64,000 nucleotides of DNA from JBOGVZ01 sp050692985 (GCA_050692985.1 JBOGVZ010000043.1:15561-79560), one strand, 5' to 3'. Counted from the first letter of the stretch, positions 7,554 through 16,098 are shown. Program-made: numbers and translations. The notes: generated by a model from the letters alone, not told the origin.

Positions 7554-8456
7554 GTGAGGATCGGCATGGTGGGCCTGGGCCGGATGGGCGGCAACATGAG
7601 CGCCCGCCTCGTCGAGCACGGCCACGAGGTGGTGGGCTACGCCAGGAAGGACGGGAGCCGCAGGGCCGCCGCCGAGCACGGCGTGCAGGCCGTGGCCTCG
7701 CTGGAGGAGCTGGTGGCGGCCCTGGAGCCCCCCCGGGTGGCCTGGGCCATGGTGCCCGCCGGCGATCCCACCGAGTCGGTGGTCGGCTCGCTGGCCGACC
7801 TGTTCGAGCCCGGCGACCTCCTGGTCGACGGGGGCAACTCCCACTTCAAGGACTCGATCCGCCGGGCCGGGGAGCTCCGGGGCAGGGAGGTGGCGTTCGT
7901 GGACGCCGGCGTCTCCGGGGGCATCTGGGGGCTGCGGGAGGGCTACTGCCTCATGCTCGGCGGGGATGCCGAGGCCGTGGCCCGGCTGGAGCCGGCCCTG
8001 GAGGCCCTGGCCCCCGAGAAGGGGTGGGCCCACGTGGGGCCCAGCGGCGCGGGGCACTTCGTGAAGATGGTCCACAACGGGATCGAGTACGGGCTGCTCC
8101 AGGCCTACGGCGAGGGGTTCGAGATCCTGCGGGCCTCGGGGTTCGACCTGGACCTGGGCCGGGTGGCGGAGGTGTGGCGCCACGGCAGCGTGGTGCGGTC
8201 GTGGCTGCTCGACCTCCTCCAGAAGGCCCTGGCGGAGGACCCCGGCCTGGAGTCGGTGCGGGGCTACGTGGAGGACTCCGGCGAGGGGCGGTGGACGGTG
8301 CAGGCCGCCATCGAGGAGGACGTTCCCGCGCCGGTGATCACCCTCTCGCTGCTGGCCCGGCTGGCCTCCCGCCAGGACGAGTCGTTCGGGGCCAAGGTCA
8401 TCGCCGCGCTGCGGCGGGAGTTCGGCGGGCACGGGGTCCGCGAGGCCGACCGGTGA
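7554..8456 (+). CDS. gnd: 6-phosphogluconate dehydrogenase, decarboxylating (short form)
   Basis: Oxidative decarboxylation of 6-phosphogluconate to ribulose 5-phosphate. 300 residues, the short bacterial GndA/YqeC-type that usually prefers NAD. N-terminal Rossmann motif IGMVGLGRMGGNM; the substrate motifs LVDGGNSHFKDS and DAGVSGGIWGLREGY; catalytic lysine in GAGHFVKMVHNGIEYG. The GTG at 7554 has GGAGGTGA upstream, and the stop overlaps the zwf GTG by 4 nt. Confidence 0.93.
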   Translation: MRIGMVGLGRMGGNMSARLVEHGHEVVGYARKDGSRRAAAEHGVQAVASLEELVAALEPPRVAWAMVPAGDPTESVVGSLADLFEPGDLLVDGGNSHFKDSIRRAGELRGREVAFVDAGVSGGIWGLREGYCLMLGGDAEAVARLEPALEALAPEKGWAHVGPSGAGHFVKMVHNGIEYGLLQAYGEGFEILRASGFDLDLGRVAEVWRHGSVVRSWLLDLLQKALAEDPGLESVRGYVEDSGEGRWTVQAAIEEDVPAPVITLSLLARLASRQDESFGAKVIAALRREFGGHGVREADR

Positions 8457-9883
8457 CCCGGCAGAAGCTGACCCCGCCCGATCCCTGCGCGATCGTCATC
8501 TTCGGGGCGTCCGGGGACCTCACCCACCGAAAGCTCCTCCCGGCCCTGTATCACCTGTTCGTGGAGGGCCTGCTGCCGGCCTCGTTCGGCATCGTGGGGT
8601 ACGCCCGGACGGACATGAAGAACGCCGAGTTCCGGGAGATGGCCCGGGAGTCCGTAGCCAAGCACGGCCGCACCCAGCCCGAGGACGAGCCGTGGTCGGA
8701 GTTCGCCAGGGGCCTGTTCTACGTGCCCGGGGAGTTCTCCGACCCGGGCGCCATGGCCCACCTGCGCCGGCACCTGGAGCGGATCGACCGCGACCGGGGC
8801 ACCGAGGGTCGGCGGTTCTTCTACTGCGCCACCCCTCCGGGCGCCTTCGCGGACATCGTGGAGCGGATCGGCGAGGAGGGCATGGCCGGGGACGCCCGCA
8901 TCGTGATCGAGAAGCCGTTCGGGACCGACCTGGAGAGCGCTCGGGACCTGGGCCGGCTGATCCACGGGGTGTTCGACGAGTCCCGGGTGTTCCGCATCGA
9001 CCACTACCTGGGCAAGGAGACCGTGCAGAACATCCTGGTGTTCCGCTTCGCCAACTCGATGTTCGAGCCGCTGTGGAACCGCCGGTACGTGGACCACGTG
9101 CAGCTCACCGTGGCCGAGGACATCGGGATCGAGGGCCGGGGGCGATTCTACGAGCGCACCGGCGCGCTGCGGGACATGGTCCAGACCCACCTGTTCCAGG
9201 TGCTGTCGTTCCTGGCCATGGAGCCGCCGGTGGCCTTCCAGGCCGAGCGGCTGCGCGACGAGAAGGCCAAGGTGTTCCACGCCATCACCGAGGTCCGGCC
9301 GCACGACGTGGTCCGCGGCCAGTACCGCGGGTACCGGGAAGAGCACGGTGTGGCCTCCGACTCGGAGACCGAGACGTTCGCGGCGCTGCGGCTGGAGATC
9401 GACAGCTGGCGATGGGCGGGGGTGCCGTTCTTCCTGCGCACCGGCAAGCGGCTGAAGGAGCGCGTGGCCGAGGCGGTGATCGAGTTCAAGGACGTGCCCC
9501 ACCGCCTGTTCGAGAACGAGGGCATCACCGGCATGGGGCGCGACCGGCTGGCCATCCGCATCCAGCCGGACGAGGGCATCCGCCTATCGTTCACCGTCCA
9601 GGCCCCGGGCCTGGGCATCGCCCTGGACCAGGCGGACCTGGAGTTCGAGTACGGGGAGCGGTTCGAGGGCAAGGACCTGGTCGACGCCTACGAGGCCCTG
9701 CTGCTCGAGGCCATGCACGGCGACCGGACGCTGTTCCTGCGCCAGGACGGCGTGGAGCGGGCGTGGGAGGTGCTCGAGCCGGCGTTCGCCGACCGGCCGC
9801 CGGTGGCCGGGTACGAGCCTGGATCCCGGGGCCCATCCGGGGCGGACGAGCTCATCGCCCCCCGCCGCTGGTCCCCGCCGTAG
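8453..9883 (+). CDS. zwf: Glucose-6-phosphate dehydrogenase
   Basis: First step of the oxidative pentose-phosphate pathway: glucose 6-phosphate to 6-phosphogluconolactone with reduction of NAD(P). 476 residues, normal length. Nucleotide motif FGASGDLTHRKLLPALY near the N-terminus, and the active-site signature RIDHYLGKETVQN with catalytic His and substrate-binding Lys. The GTG overlaps the gnd stop (GTGA), giving translational coupling. The 3' end overlaps the convergent small zinc-ribbon gene by 32 nt. No 6-phosphogluconolactonase is present here. Confidence 0.95.
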   Translation: MTRQKLTPPDPCAIVIFGASGDLTHRKLLPALYHLFVEGLLPASFGIVGYARTDMKNAEFREMARESVAKHGRTQPEDEPWSEFARGLFYVPGEFSDPGAMAHLRRHLERIDRDRGTEGRRFFYCATPPGAFADIVERIGEEGMAGDARIVIEKPFGTDLESARDLGRLIHGVFDESRVFRIDHYLGKETVQNILVFRFANSMFEPLWNRRYVDHVQLTVAEDIGIEGRGRFYERTGALRDMVQTHLFQVLSFLAMEPPVAFQAERLRDEKAKVFHAITEVRPHDVVRGQYRGYREEHGVASDSETETFAALRLEIDSWRWAGVPFFLRTGKRLKERVAEAVIEFKDVPHRLFENEGITGMGRDRLAIRIQPDEGIRLSFTVQAPGLGIALDQADLEFEYGERFEGKDLVDAYEALLLEAMHGDRTLFLRQDGVERAWEVLEPAFADRPPVAGYEPGSRGPSGADELIAPRRWSPP

Positions 9884-10133
9884 CGACGCGTTCCCGCGGC
9901 GCCCCGAGGCCCTCGCCGCCGCGGACCCGGCGGGCCCGGAAGCCGCACCCCGGGCACCTGTCCACCCCGGGACCGAGCGGACGCCCGCAGTAGAGGCACG
10001 GCCCGCGTTCGGGCTCGGCCGCGTCGGCCCGGGCCCGGCGGTCCCTGACGATCTTCGGCACGACCAGGATGAGGACGGCCCCCACGATGACCAGGAGCTC
10101 GTCCCACCCGCCGGCGTGCGCCACCAGACCCAA
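9852..10133 (-). CDS. Small membrane protein with zinc-ribbon
   Basis: 93-residue protein with one N-terminal membrane segment (about 10-30, LLVIVGAVLILVVPKIV) and a four-cysteine zinc ribbon, CLYCGRPLGPGVDRCPGC, near residues 46-63, then a basic tail. A TTG start at 10133 lies 6 nt after GGGGAGG, and it begins directly after the stop of the polytopic membrane gene, so it is probably the third gene of that operon. The convergent overlap with zwf is small. Function unknown; an assembly or anchoring role for the neighbouring membrane protein is only inference. Confidence 0.55.
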   Translation of the reverse strand: MGLVAHAGGWDELLVIVGAVLILVVPKIVRDRRARADAAEPERGPCLYCGRPLGPGVDRCPGCGFRARRVRGGEGLGAPRERVATAGTSGGGR

Positions 10134-10136
10134 CCG

Positions 10137-11507
10137 CTACCTCCCCGACAGGATGACCAGGCCGCCCACCGTGAACATCACCATGATCGCCAGTAGCGCG
10201 TACTGGGACCGGGTGGACAGGTCGCGGCGGAACGCCGCCACGGCCTTGTCGTGGGCCAGCACCACCCCGGCCACGTGGCCGGCCACGATGGCCGCCACCT
10301 GCACGTACCAGATCGCGGCCGCCGACAGGAGCGCCAGGTTCACCGTGAGGCCGGCCGTGCCGAACACGTCCCACCCCCGGCCCAGGGGGTCGGACAGCGC
10401 GGAGATCCCCAGCTGCCCCTCCAGCACCAGCAGCGAGAAGTAGTGCGCCGCCACGTAGGCGAAGGCGATGGGCACCAGGCTGTGCACGAAGCGGACCGAC
10501 AGCGGGTGCCACGGCGTCCCGGCCACCGCCGACGCGCCCATCATCGCCACCGTGTACGCCAGCGACACCAGGAGGATCACGCCCACCAGGCCGGCCGTCC
10601 CCGCCACCGTCCCCGCCACCGGGCCAAGCGAGCCGGTGAGCGACGTCCACAACGCCGTCCCCGTCAGCCCGTCGAACCCCGTGGAGCCGATCAGCACCAT
10701 GACGAACGGCACCAGCCCCGGCTGGGGGCGAAGCGACGGGAGCCCGCCGAGCAGCGGCCGCCGGGCCACGCGGCCGTCCGGGAGTCGGGTCACCGGGGCC
10801 AGCCGCGACAACAGGCCGAAGTACACGGCGAAGGCCTCGCCGCCCCGGTTCCATGCATCCCGCCCGAACACGGCCATCCCCGCCAGCGTGATCGCCGAGT
10901 AGGCCACGATGGCCGCGGCCAGGGCCCGGGGGGAGTCGCCGAAGGGGTAGACCAGCTCCATCCACACGAACCCTCCCAGCAGCAGGGCGGCCGGCCACTT
11001 CCCCCACGCCAGGGGATAGGGACGCCATGGACGCTCGCCGACCTTCAGGAACCGGGCGATCGTGTCCCACGGGGAGAGCGTGGCCCACCAGTTCCCGAAC
11101 AGCGCGTGGGCGAAGGCCAGCCCCACCCACACCCACACGTACACCAGCACCGGGGCCAGGTTGCCGGTGGGCGAGGTGGTGCCCCCGGCCGCGGCCACGA
11201 GCGTCACCAGGAAGGCCGCCACCGACACGGTCCGGACGACCCCGTCCTGGACCGGGCCCCGCAGCAGCCGTTGCGCCCATCCCGGGAAGGGCCTGCCGGT
11301 GGCCTGGCCTTCCAGGCGCGGCTCCTTCCACAGCACGGCCAGGGCCACGAACGACACGATCACCGCGGTGGCGGACCCGTACACGAACAGCCATGTGGGC
11401 ACGGGCAGGTCCAGCCGTCCCCCGATGCCGTGGGCCCACGCCGGCGACGGGACGCCGAGCACCAGCGCCGCGGTCGCCGCGGCCACCGCCGTCGTCCGGC
11501 GCCTCAC
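10137..11507 (-). CDS. Polytopic membrane protein of unknown function, secreted N-terminus with HGIGGRLDLPVP motif
   Basis: 456-residue protein with a signal-like N-terminus ending AWA, followed by AHGIGGRLDLPVPTWLF and about eleven predicted membrane helices. Actinobacterial relatives are, as far as I recall, sometimes named fenitrothion hydrolase, a label I regard as unproven for this protein. Conserved-looking polar positions include NWWATLSPWDTI and HYFSLLVLEGQ. Its GTG start overlaps the stop of an upstream cupredoxin-like gene, suggesting a joint role, for instance in copper or redox chemistry at the outer face of the membrane; that is inference. Confidence 0.6.
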   Translation of the reverse strand: MRRRTTAVAAATAALVLGVPSPAWAHGIGGRLDLPVPTWLFVYGSATAVIVSFVALAVLWKEPRLEGQATGRPFPGWAQRLLRGPVQDGVVRTVSVAAFLVTLVAAAGGTTSPTGNLAPVLVYVWVWVGLAFAHALFGNWWATLSPWDTIARFLKVGERPWRPYPLAWGKWPAALLLGGFVWMELVYPFGDSPRALAAAIVAYSAITLAGMAVFGRDAWNRGGEAFAVYFGLLSRLAPVTRLPDGRVARRPLLGGLPSLRPQPGLVPFVMVLIGSTGFDGLTGTALWTSLTGSLGPVAGTVAGTAGLVGVILLVSLAYTVAMMGASAVAGTPWHPLSVRFVHSLVPIAFAYVAAHYFSLLVLEGQLGISALSDPLGRGWDVFGTAGLTVNLALLSAAAIWYVQVAAIVAGHVAGVVLAHDKAVAAFRRDLSTRSQYALLAIMVMFTVGGLVILSGR

Positions 11508-11938
11508 GCCCGGACCTCCAGGTGGAACAGCAACAGGTGAGCGCCCTCCAGCTCGACCTCGAAGATCCCGGGGACGTCGGCCCGGAACCGGATGCGGGCC
11601 GGGCTGCCGGGCGCCACGTCGGCCAGGAAGTCGTACCCGTGGACGTGGACCTCGTCGGTGACGTCGGCCTCCACGGTGATGATGACTCGCCGGCCCAGAG
11701 GGACGGAGACCTGGCGGGGGCCCGTGACCCGGCCCTCCTCCACCTCGACCTCGATCTCCCGGGCATCCGGGGTGGTCACCGTGATGGTGGGGGTGGCCGT
11801 GGGCGAGGCCGTGGACGTCGGGCTCGGCGATGGGGCCGGGGAGGTCGCGATGGTGGGGTCGTCGGCGCCGGGGCGCAGCACCACGAACAGCGCCACCACG
11901 GCGGCCAGGCCGGCCACCGCGATCACCCACCGTGCCAC
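11504..11938 (-). CDS. Membrane-anchored cupredoxin-like protein
   Basis: 144-residue protein with one N-terminal membrane anchor (about 4-22), a Pro/Ser/Thr-rich linker (about 28-55) and a single beta-sandwich domain resembling cupredoxins, with HVHGYDFLADVAPG near residues 97-110 and a C-terminal FEVELEGAHLLLFHLEV. The histidines could bind copper, but the usual Cys ligand of a blue-copper site is absent, so it is either a colourless copper site or a non-metal relative. GGAGGAG lies upstream of the GTG, with a TACGAT -10 further up. It is first in the operon with the polytopic protein. Confidence 0.68.
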   Translation of the reverse strand: MARWVIAVAGLAAVVALFVVLRPGADDPTIATSPAPSPSPTSTASPTATPTITVTTPDAREIEVEVEEGRVTGPRQVSVPLGRRVIITVEADVTDEVHVHGYDFLADVAPGSPARIRFRADVPGIFEVELEGAHLLLFHLEVRA

Positions 11939-12005
11939 GCGCGTGTCTCCTCCCGATCGTGATGCAGGGCTCTCAATCGTAGCGTCCTGCTCCGGAGGCC
12001 CGGTG

Positions 12006-12011
12006 TAGGCT
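12006..12011 (+). promoter_or_regulatory. -10 element (TAGGCT) of ferritin-like gene
   Basis: TAGGCT ends 7 nt before the ATG at 12019, with no ribosome binding site: leaderless pattern. Confidence 0.55.
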
Positions 12012-12018
12012 CGGACCG

Positions 12019-12870
12019 ATGCTGCTCACGCGGGAGGAGCAGACCTACGACTTCGGCGGGGCCGCGTTCGACCTCGGCCGCGACCGCGACGTGCTGGCGT
12101 GGATCTTCAGCCAGTTCCTGTACGGCGAGGTCACCGGGGTCCAGGTGGGCACCTGGCTGGCCCAGGCTCCGGACTTCGAGGCCGCCCAGTTCCTGGCCCG
12201 GCAGGCGAACGAGGAGATGGCCCACGTCAAGCTGTTCCTGCGGATCCTGTCGGCGCTGGACGAGGAGCCGCGGCCGCCCCACCGGGCCCTGAAGTTCCTG
12301 GCCACCGACTTCGCCGGGGGGACGTTCCTGGAGCACTGCGCGCTGGAGATGGCCCTGGGGGAGGGGTTCGTGCTCATGGCCATCTACGCGCTCATCGACA
12401 CGCTGCCCGACTCCGAGGTCCGGCGGCTGCTCCAGGGGCTGTCGCGGCAGGAGGAGGGCCACGTCTCGTTCGGCGAGGACCAGACGGCCCGGGCGCTGCG
12501 GAGGGACCCGTCCCGGGCGCCCCACCTCCTGGGACTGGCCCTGGTGTCGTTCGCGGCGCTGCGGAGGCTGGGTGGTTGGATCGGCCGCCGCTACCCGGGC
12601 CACCCCGTGCTCTCGCAGATGCCGGGGTTCCTGCCGGCCACCGTGGCCGCGGCCGAGGTTCGCATGCGGCGGATGGGTGCGCTGCGCCGGCCGCTGGCGG
12701 AGATCCCCGCCGGCGAGCGGGCCCGCCTGGCCGCGGCCGCGCTGGGGCGTCGGTACGGCCGGGCCCTCAACCCCTTCCGGCCCAAGCCGCCTCCGCTCAC
12801 CGACACGTACCTTCGGGACCCCGCGGTTCGGGCCCGGCTCGGCCCGTCACCTGCCTCCGGGCTCCGGTAG
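12019..12870 (+). CDS. Ferritin-like di-iron domain protein
   Basis: 283-residue helical protein whose first 150 residues carry the two-helix-pair carboxylate pattern of ferritin-like oxidases: Glu in FLYGEVTG (37), ExxH in EEMAHVK (66-69), Glu in the third helix (about 105-115) and a second ExxH in QEEGHVSF (145-148). A di-iron (or Fe/Mn) centre is therefore likely. The C-terminal 120 residues are Arg-rich and helical, without a known domain. The family is close to R2-like or demethoxyubiquinone-hydroxylase-like proteins; the substrate is unknown. Confidence 0.7.
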   Translation: MLLTREEQTYDFGGAAFDLGRDRDVLAWIFSQFLYGEVTGVQVGTWLAQAPDFEAAQFLARQANEEMAHVKLFLRILSALDEEPRPPHRALKFLATDFAGGTFLEHCALEMALGEGFVLMAIYALIDTLPDSEVRRLLQGLSRQEEGHVSFGEDQTARALRRDPSRAPHLLGLALVSFAALRRLGGWIGRRYPGHPVLSQMPGFLPATVAAAEVRMRRMGALRRPLAEIPAGERARLAAAALGRRYGRALNPFRPKPPPLTDTYLRDPAVRARLGPSPASGLR

Positions 12871-12907
12871 CGTGGACGCCCGTCCAACACCACCGAGGAG
12901 GGACCCG

Positions 12908-13096
12908 ATGCCCAGGGAGATCGACTGGCAGCTGTTCGAGAAGGCCTGCGACCTGGCCGCCTCGGCCATGCGAGGGGCCATGGGGGGCGAGGGCTCCCAA
13001 CCGCCCAGGTACGCGGCCGAGCTGTTCGCCGAGATCTGGGGGGCGCTGAAGGAGGCGGCCAAGGACCTCCCGGAAAAGCCTCGGACCGGGTTCTGA
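12908..13096 (+). CDS. Small acidic hypothetical protein
   Basis: 62-residue protein starting MPREIDWQLFEKACDL, with GAGGAGGG 6 nt before the ATG. It is helical, with a Gly-Gly break near residue 27. No family recognised. The good ribosome site and coding-like composition support it. It lies between the ferritin-like gene and a convergent CBS gene, and a strong hairpin follows its stop. Confidence 0.55.
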   Translation: MPREIDWQLFEKACDLAASAMRGAMGGEGSQPPRYAAELFAEIWGALKEAAKDLPEKPRTGF

Positions 13097-13136
13097 TCCC
13101 GGGCCGGCCCGCTCAGCCCTCGGAGCGGGCCCGGGA
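13097..13136. terminator. Bidirectional hairpin between convergent genes
   Basis: GGCCCGCTC (13106-13114) pairs with GAGCGGGCC (13123-13131) around an 8-nt loop; TCCCG (13097-13101) pairs with CGGGA (13132-13136) across a 4-nt bulge. It lies at the convergence of the 62-residue gene and the CBS gene and includes the latter's stop codon. There is no T-run, as is common in such GC-rich genomes. Confidence 0.4.
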
Positions 13137-13487
13137 CAGGTCTCGCAGCGACACCACCCCAACCACCCGGTCGTCCTCGACGACCGGCAGATGGCGGAAC
13201 CCCCGGCCCAGCATCGTGTCCAGGGCCTCCTCCACGGTGGTGTCCGCGCCGACCGTGACCGGGTCGGGCGTCATCCAGTCGGCCACGGCGTGGGTGGCGG
13301 CGTCGAAGTGCTGGCCCAGGGCCCGGACGATGTCCCGCTCCGTGAAGATCCCCAGCAGCCGGTCGTCCCGCATCACCAGGGCCGAGCCGGCGGCCCGCTC
13401 CCCCATGACCGTGGCGGCCTCGGCCACCGTGGTGGAGGGGTCCACCGACAGGATGGACCGGGTCATGACCTCCCCGATCGTGGCCAT
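13113..13487 (-). CDS. Tandem CBS-domain protein
   Basis: 124 residues consisting of two CBS domains and nothing else (about 5-58 and 65-122). Conserved patches are IGEVMTRSILSVDP, LGIFTERDIVRAL, DWMTPDPVTVGAD and VVGVVSLRDLSRA. Such proteins bind adenine nucleotides and act as energy or redox sensors for partner enzymes or channels. The ATG at 13487 was chosen over an in-frame TTG at 13496 because the -10 TAGGGT overlaps the TTG. Confidence 0.85.
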   Translation of the reverse strand: MATIGEVMTRSILSVDPSTTVAEAATVMGERAAGSALVMRDDRLLGIFTERDIVRALGQHFDAATHAVADWMTPDPVTVGADTTVEEALDTMLGRGFRHLPVVEDDRVVGVVSLRDLSRARSEG

Positions 13488-13495
13488 CGGGCTCA

Positions 13496-13501
13496 ACCCT
13501 A
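13496..13501 (-). promoter_or_regulatory. -10 element (TAGGGT) of CBS gene
   Basis: On the minus strand TAGGGT ends 8 nt before the ATG at 13487; no ribosome binding site between them. Confidence 0.5.
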
Positions 13502-13585
13502 GCGCGGAGCACCCACCGGGGAAACCCCGGGAACCCTCGATCCGGGCCGCCCGTCGAAGTCGTAGGACGGAGCGAGGAGGGGATC

Positions 13586-14425
13586 ATGGACGGGAAGCGC
13601 TTGATGATGGCCGCCGCCACCGTCCTGGTGCTGGCGGGGACGGCGTGCGCCGGAGGCCAGGGGGGGTCGGCGGACTCCGCCGGGGAGGGCGCCCCCGCCA
13701 GGGGCCTGGAGGAGCCGGCCGCGGGAGCGCCGGACGTCGCGGTGGAAGGGGAAGCCGCGGGATTGCCGGAGCTGGGGCCGTCGGTGATCAAGACCGCCGA
13801 GCTCGAGCTGGAGATCGAGCGGGACGGCCTCGGGGACGCGGTCGGGAAGGTCACCGCCGCCGCGGCTCGGCACGGCGGCTTCGTGCTCTCCAGCACCGTG
13901 GCCGGCAACCCGGCCACCTCGGCCACCGTGGTGCTGCGGGTTCCCTCGAAGCGCTTCGAGGCCGCCCTGGCACAGCTCCGCGGGTTGGGGACACCCGAGC
14001 GCGAGCACGTGGCCGGCGAGGAGGTCGGCCAGGAGTTCGTCGACCTGGAGGCCCGGCTGCGGAACCTGCGGTCCCAGGAGGCGGTGCTGCTGCGGCTGAT
14101 GGACGAGGCCACCACCGTCCAGGACACGATCCGGGTGCAGAACGAGCTCCAGCGCGTGCAGCTCGAGGTGGAGCAGATCGAGGGCCGGCTGCGATACCTG
14201 CGCGACCAGACCGACCTGGGAACGATCTCGGTCCTGTTGACCGAGGAGGGGGCGCCGCAGGCCGCCGGGGCGTTCGGAGGGGCGTGGGACACGGCCGTCG
14301 AGGTGTTCCTGGCCGTGCTGTCAGCGGTGATCGTGGCCGCGGGGTTCGCCATCCCGGTGCTGGTCCTGGCCGGACTGGCGTGGGTGGGCTACCGGCGGCT
14401 GCGGCCCCGGCTCACGTCCCCTTGA
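13586..14425 (+). CDS. DUF4349-domain lipoprotein
   Basis: 279-residue membrane lipoprotein. Lipobox LAGTAC puts the lipidated cysteine near residue 21; a low-complexity linker follows; residues about 65-230 form the DUF4349 domain with the typical SVIKTAELELEIE start, ISSxxV-like FVLSSTVAGN, and a coiled coil from about 150 to 210 (FVDLEARLRNLRSQEAVLLR). One C-terminal membrane segment (about 235-262) is followed by a basic cytoplasmic tail. GAGGAGGGG precedes the ATG. The family's function is unknown, probably envelope-related. The end overlaps the convergent LLM gene by 14 nt. Confidence 0.88.
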   Translation: MDGKRLMMAAATVLVLAGTACAGGQGGSADSAGEGAPARGLEEPAAGAPDVAVEGEAAGLPELGPSVIKTAELELEIERDGLGDAVGKVTAAAARHGGFVLSSTVAGNPATSATVVLRVPSKRFEAALAQLRGLGTPEREHVAGEEVGQEFVDLEARLRNLRSQEAVLLRLMDEATTVQDTIRVQNELQRVQLEVEQIEGRLRYLRDQTDLGTISVLLTEEGAPQAAGAFGGAWDTAVEVFLAVLSAVIVAAGFAIPVLVLAGLAWVGYRRLRPRLTSP

Positions 14426-15446
14426 GGGCCGGGAGCACCTCGGTCCCGAACAGCTCCACGGCCCGGCCGGCCACCTCGCCGTCCATGCCCGGGTAGTGGA
14501 GCCGGACCACCAGGTGGAACTCGGGGCGGCCGGCGAAGGCGTCGACGATCGGCCAGAGGGCCCGGATGACCTCGTGCCGGTCACCGGCGGGCGTGAGGGC
14601 CCTCAGCTCCTCCTCGGGGGGCGGCCGGACCTCCATCCCGTAGCCGGGGGTGTCGGAGGTCCCCCGCCACCCGCCGTACACCCCGAGCTGGTGGGCCACG
14701 CCGTCCCGGACGACCTCCCAGGCGTCGCCGTCCTCCCACACGAAGGTGTTCTGGAGGTAGGCGAAGGCCAGGTCGCCTGGGTCCTTGCCGGCCTCGGCCG
14801 TGCCCTGCTCGGCCCATGCCAGGGCCTGGCGTGCGGAGTCGAGGTCGGAGCGGCTGCGGATGTAGCCGTCGCCCAGGCGTCCGGCCCGGCGGATGGCCTG
14901 CTCCACGAACCCGCCCAGGAAGATCGGAGGGCCTCCGGCCCGGGCGGGCGGCGGCGTGACCCTGACCTCCTCCAGCTGGAACGCCCGTCCGGGGTGCGTG
15001 AACCGCTCCCCGGTCCACGCCTTCCGCAGGATCTCCACCGTCTCGGTGGTCCGGCGCAGGCGGTGGCCGACCGGGACGCCGAACATCCGGAACTCCTCCT
15101 CGCGCCAGCCCAGACCCAGGCCCAGCAGCAGGCGGCCGCCGGAGAGCTGGTCCACCACCGCGGCGTCCTCCGCCAAGCGGATGGGGTGGTGGAACGGCGT
15201 CAGGACCACGCCGGTCCCGAGCTGGAGGCGGTCGGTGGCGGTGGCCACGCCCGCCAGGATCGGAAGGAGCGATGGGAGGTAGCCGTCGGACGAGCCGTGA
15301 TGCTCGCTGACCCACACCGAGTCGAACCCCAGCGTCTCCGCCAGGCGGGCCAGCTCCACGATGTCGCGGTACTCCTGGGCGAAGGTGCGGCTCGACCCGG
15401 GAGGGATCTGGCCGGTGAACAGCCCCAGCCCGATTCGCAGCGCCAC
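14412..15446 (-). CDS. LLM-class flavin-dependent oxidoreductase
   Basis: 344-residue TIM-barrel protein of the luciferase-like monooxygenase superfamily, with GFDSVWVSEHHG, LQLGTGVVLTPFHHPIRLAED and GLGLGWREEEFRMFG segments. The HHPIRLAED region and the GGPPIFLGG loop are typical of FMN- or F420-using members. Whether the cofactor is FMN or F420 is not decided by sequence alone; other F420-linked genes in the window make F420 possible. The GTG at 15446 follows TAGGGT by 6 nt. Confidence 0.87.
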   Translation of the reverse strand: MALRIGLGLFTGQIPPGSSRTFAQEYRDIVELARLAETLGFDSVWVSEHHGSSDGYLPSLLPILAGVATATDRLQLGTGVVLTPFHHPIRLAEDAAVVDQLSGGRLLLGLGLGWREEEFRMFGVPVGHRLRRTTETVEILRKAWTGERFTHPGRAFQLEEVRVTPPPARAGGPPIFLGGFVEQAIRRAGRLGDGYIRSRSDLDSARQALAWAEQGTAEAGKDPGDLAFAYLQNTFVWEDGDAWEVVRDGVAHQLGVYGGWRGTSDTPGYGMEVRPPPEEELRALTPAGDRHEVIRALWPIVDAFAGRPEFHLVVRLHYPGMDGEVAGRAVELFGTEVLPALKGT

Positions 15447-15452
15447 GGGCGT

Positions 15453-15458
15453 ACCCTA
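15453..15458 (-). promoter_or_regulatory. -10 element (TAGGGT) of LLM gene
   Basis: TAGGGT on the minus strand ends 6 nt before the GTG at 15446; leaderless pattern. Confidence 0.55.
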
Positions 15459-15487
15459 CCAGCCCGGTCCCGGCACCCGGAGGGAGG

Positions 15488-16006
15488 TCAGGCGGTGCGG
15501 CTGGAGCGCCGCCGCTCGGCGGCGGGGGCTTCATCGGGCGCGGACCGGCTCGGGTCCACGACCCGGTGGGTCACCGGCGAGGACAGGACGATCGAGGTGA
15601 TCGTTTCCGCATGGGGCATCAGGCCGTCGATCAGCTCCTGGAGGTGCTCGACGGAGCGGACGGCCACCTTGGCGATGTAGGAGTCCTCCCCGGTGACCCG
15701 GTGGCACTCCAGGAACTCGGGGATGTCGGTGGTCCGTCGGCCCAGCTCCAGGCAGTCGAGGTCGCCGGCGGCGCGCATCCGCACGAACGCCATGATCGGC
15801 AGGCCCACCCGCTCCAGGTCCAGCTCCACCCGGTACCCCCTGATGATCCCGGCCTCCTCCAGCCGGCGGGCCCGGTCCGCCACGGCCGGGGGCGTCAGCG
15901 AAACCCGCCTCCCCAGCTCGCTGTAGGTGATCCGGGCGTTCTCCTGGAGCTCCCGCAGGATGCGCAGGTCGGTCTCGTCCAGCGCCTGTTCAGGATTGAA
16001 AGCCAT
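15488..16006 (-). CDS. Lrp/AsnC-family transcriptional regulator
   Basis: 172-residue regulator: N-terminal helix-turn-helix (about 10-60, ARITYSELGRRVSLTPPAVADR) and C-terminal RAM/AsnC ligand-binding domain (about 70-150, with GEDSYIAKVAVRSVEHLQELID). The C-terminal 20 residues are polar and extra. The ATG at 16006 was chosen because GGAGG lies 8 nt upstream; an in-frame ATG at 16015 is too close to it. It is divergent from an EamA-type exporter, a common arrangement in which an amino-acid-sensing regulator controls the neighbouring transporter. Confidence 0.9.
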   Translation of the reverse strand: MAFNPEQALDETDLRILRELQENARITYSELGRRVSLTPPAVADRARRLEEAGIIRGYRVELDLERVGLPIMAFVRMRAAGDLDCLELGRRTTDIPEFLECHRVTGEDSYIAKVAVRSVEHLQELIDGLMPHAETITSIVLSSPVTHRVVDPSRSAPDEAPAAERRRSSRTA

Positions 16007-16063
16007 CCGCCTCATCCTCCATCGATCCGAGGTCTCAACCGCCCCAACTCTTTCAGATAGAGC

Positions 16064-16092
16064 TTCACATAGGCCGGATGCCTTTATATCAT
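16064..16092 (+). promoter_or_regulatory. Promoter of EamA gene (TTCACA -17 bp- TATCAT)
   Basis: A -35-like TTCACA (16064-16069) and a -10 TATCAT (16087-16092) are separated by exactly 17 bp; the ATG at 16099 follows 6 nt later. This is the clearest two-part promoter in the window and is placed where the divergent Lrp regulator could act. Confidence 0.65.
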
Positions 16093-16098
16093 GTTCGC

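Noticed and set aside
5643..8432. A 929-codon minus-strand open frame opposite pgi and gnd
   Set aside because: Apart from its last 79 codons (vapB) it is the mirror of genuine pgi/gnd coding sequence, with Pro/Gly/Arg-rich, domainless translation. High GC suppresses stop codons.
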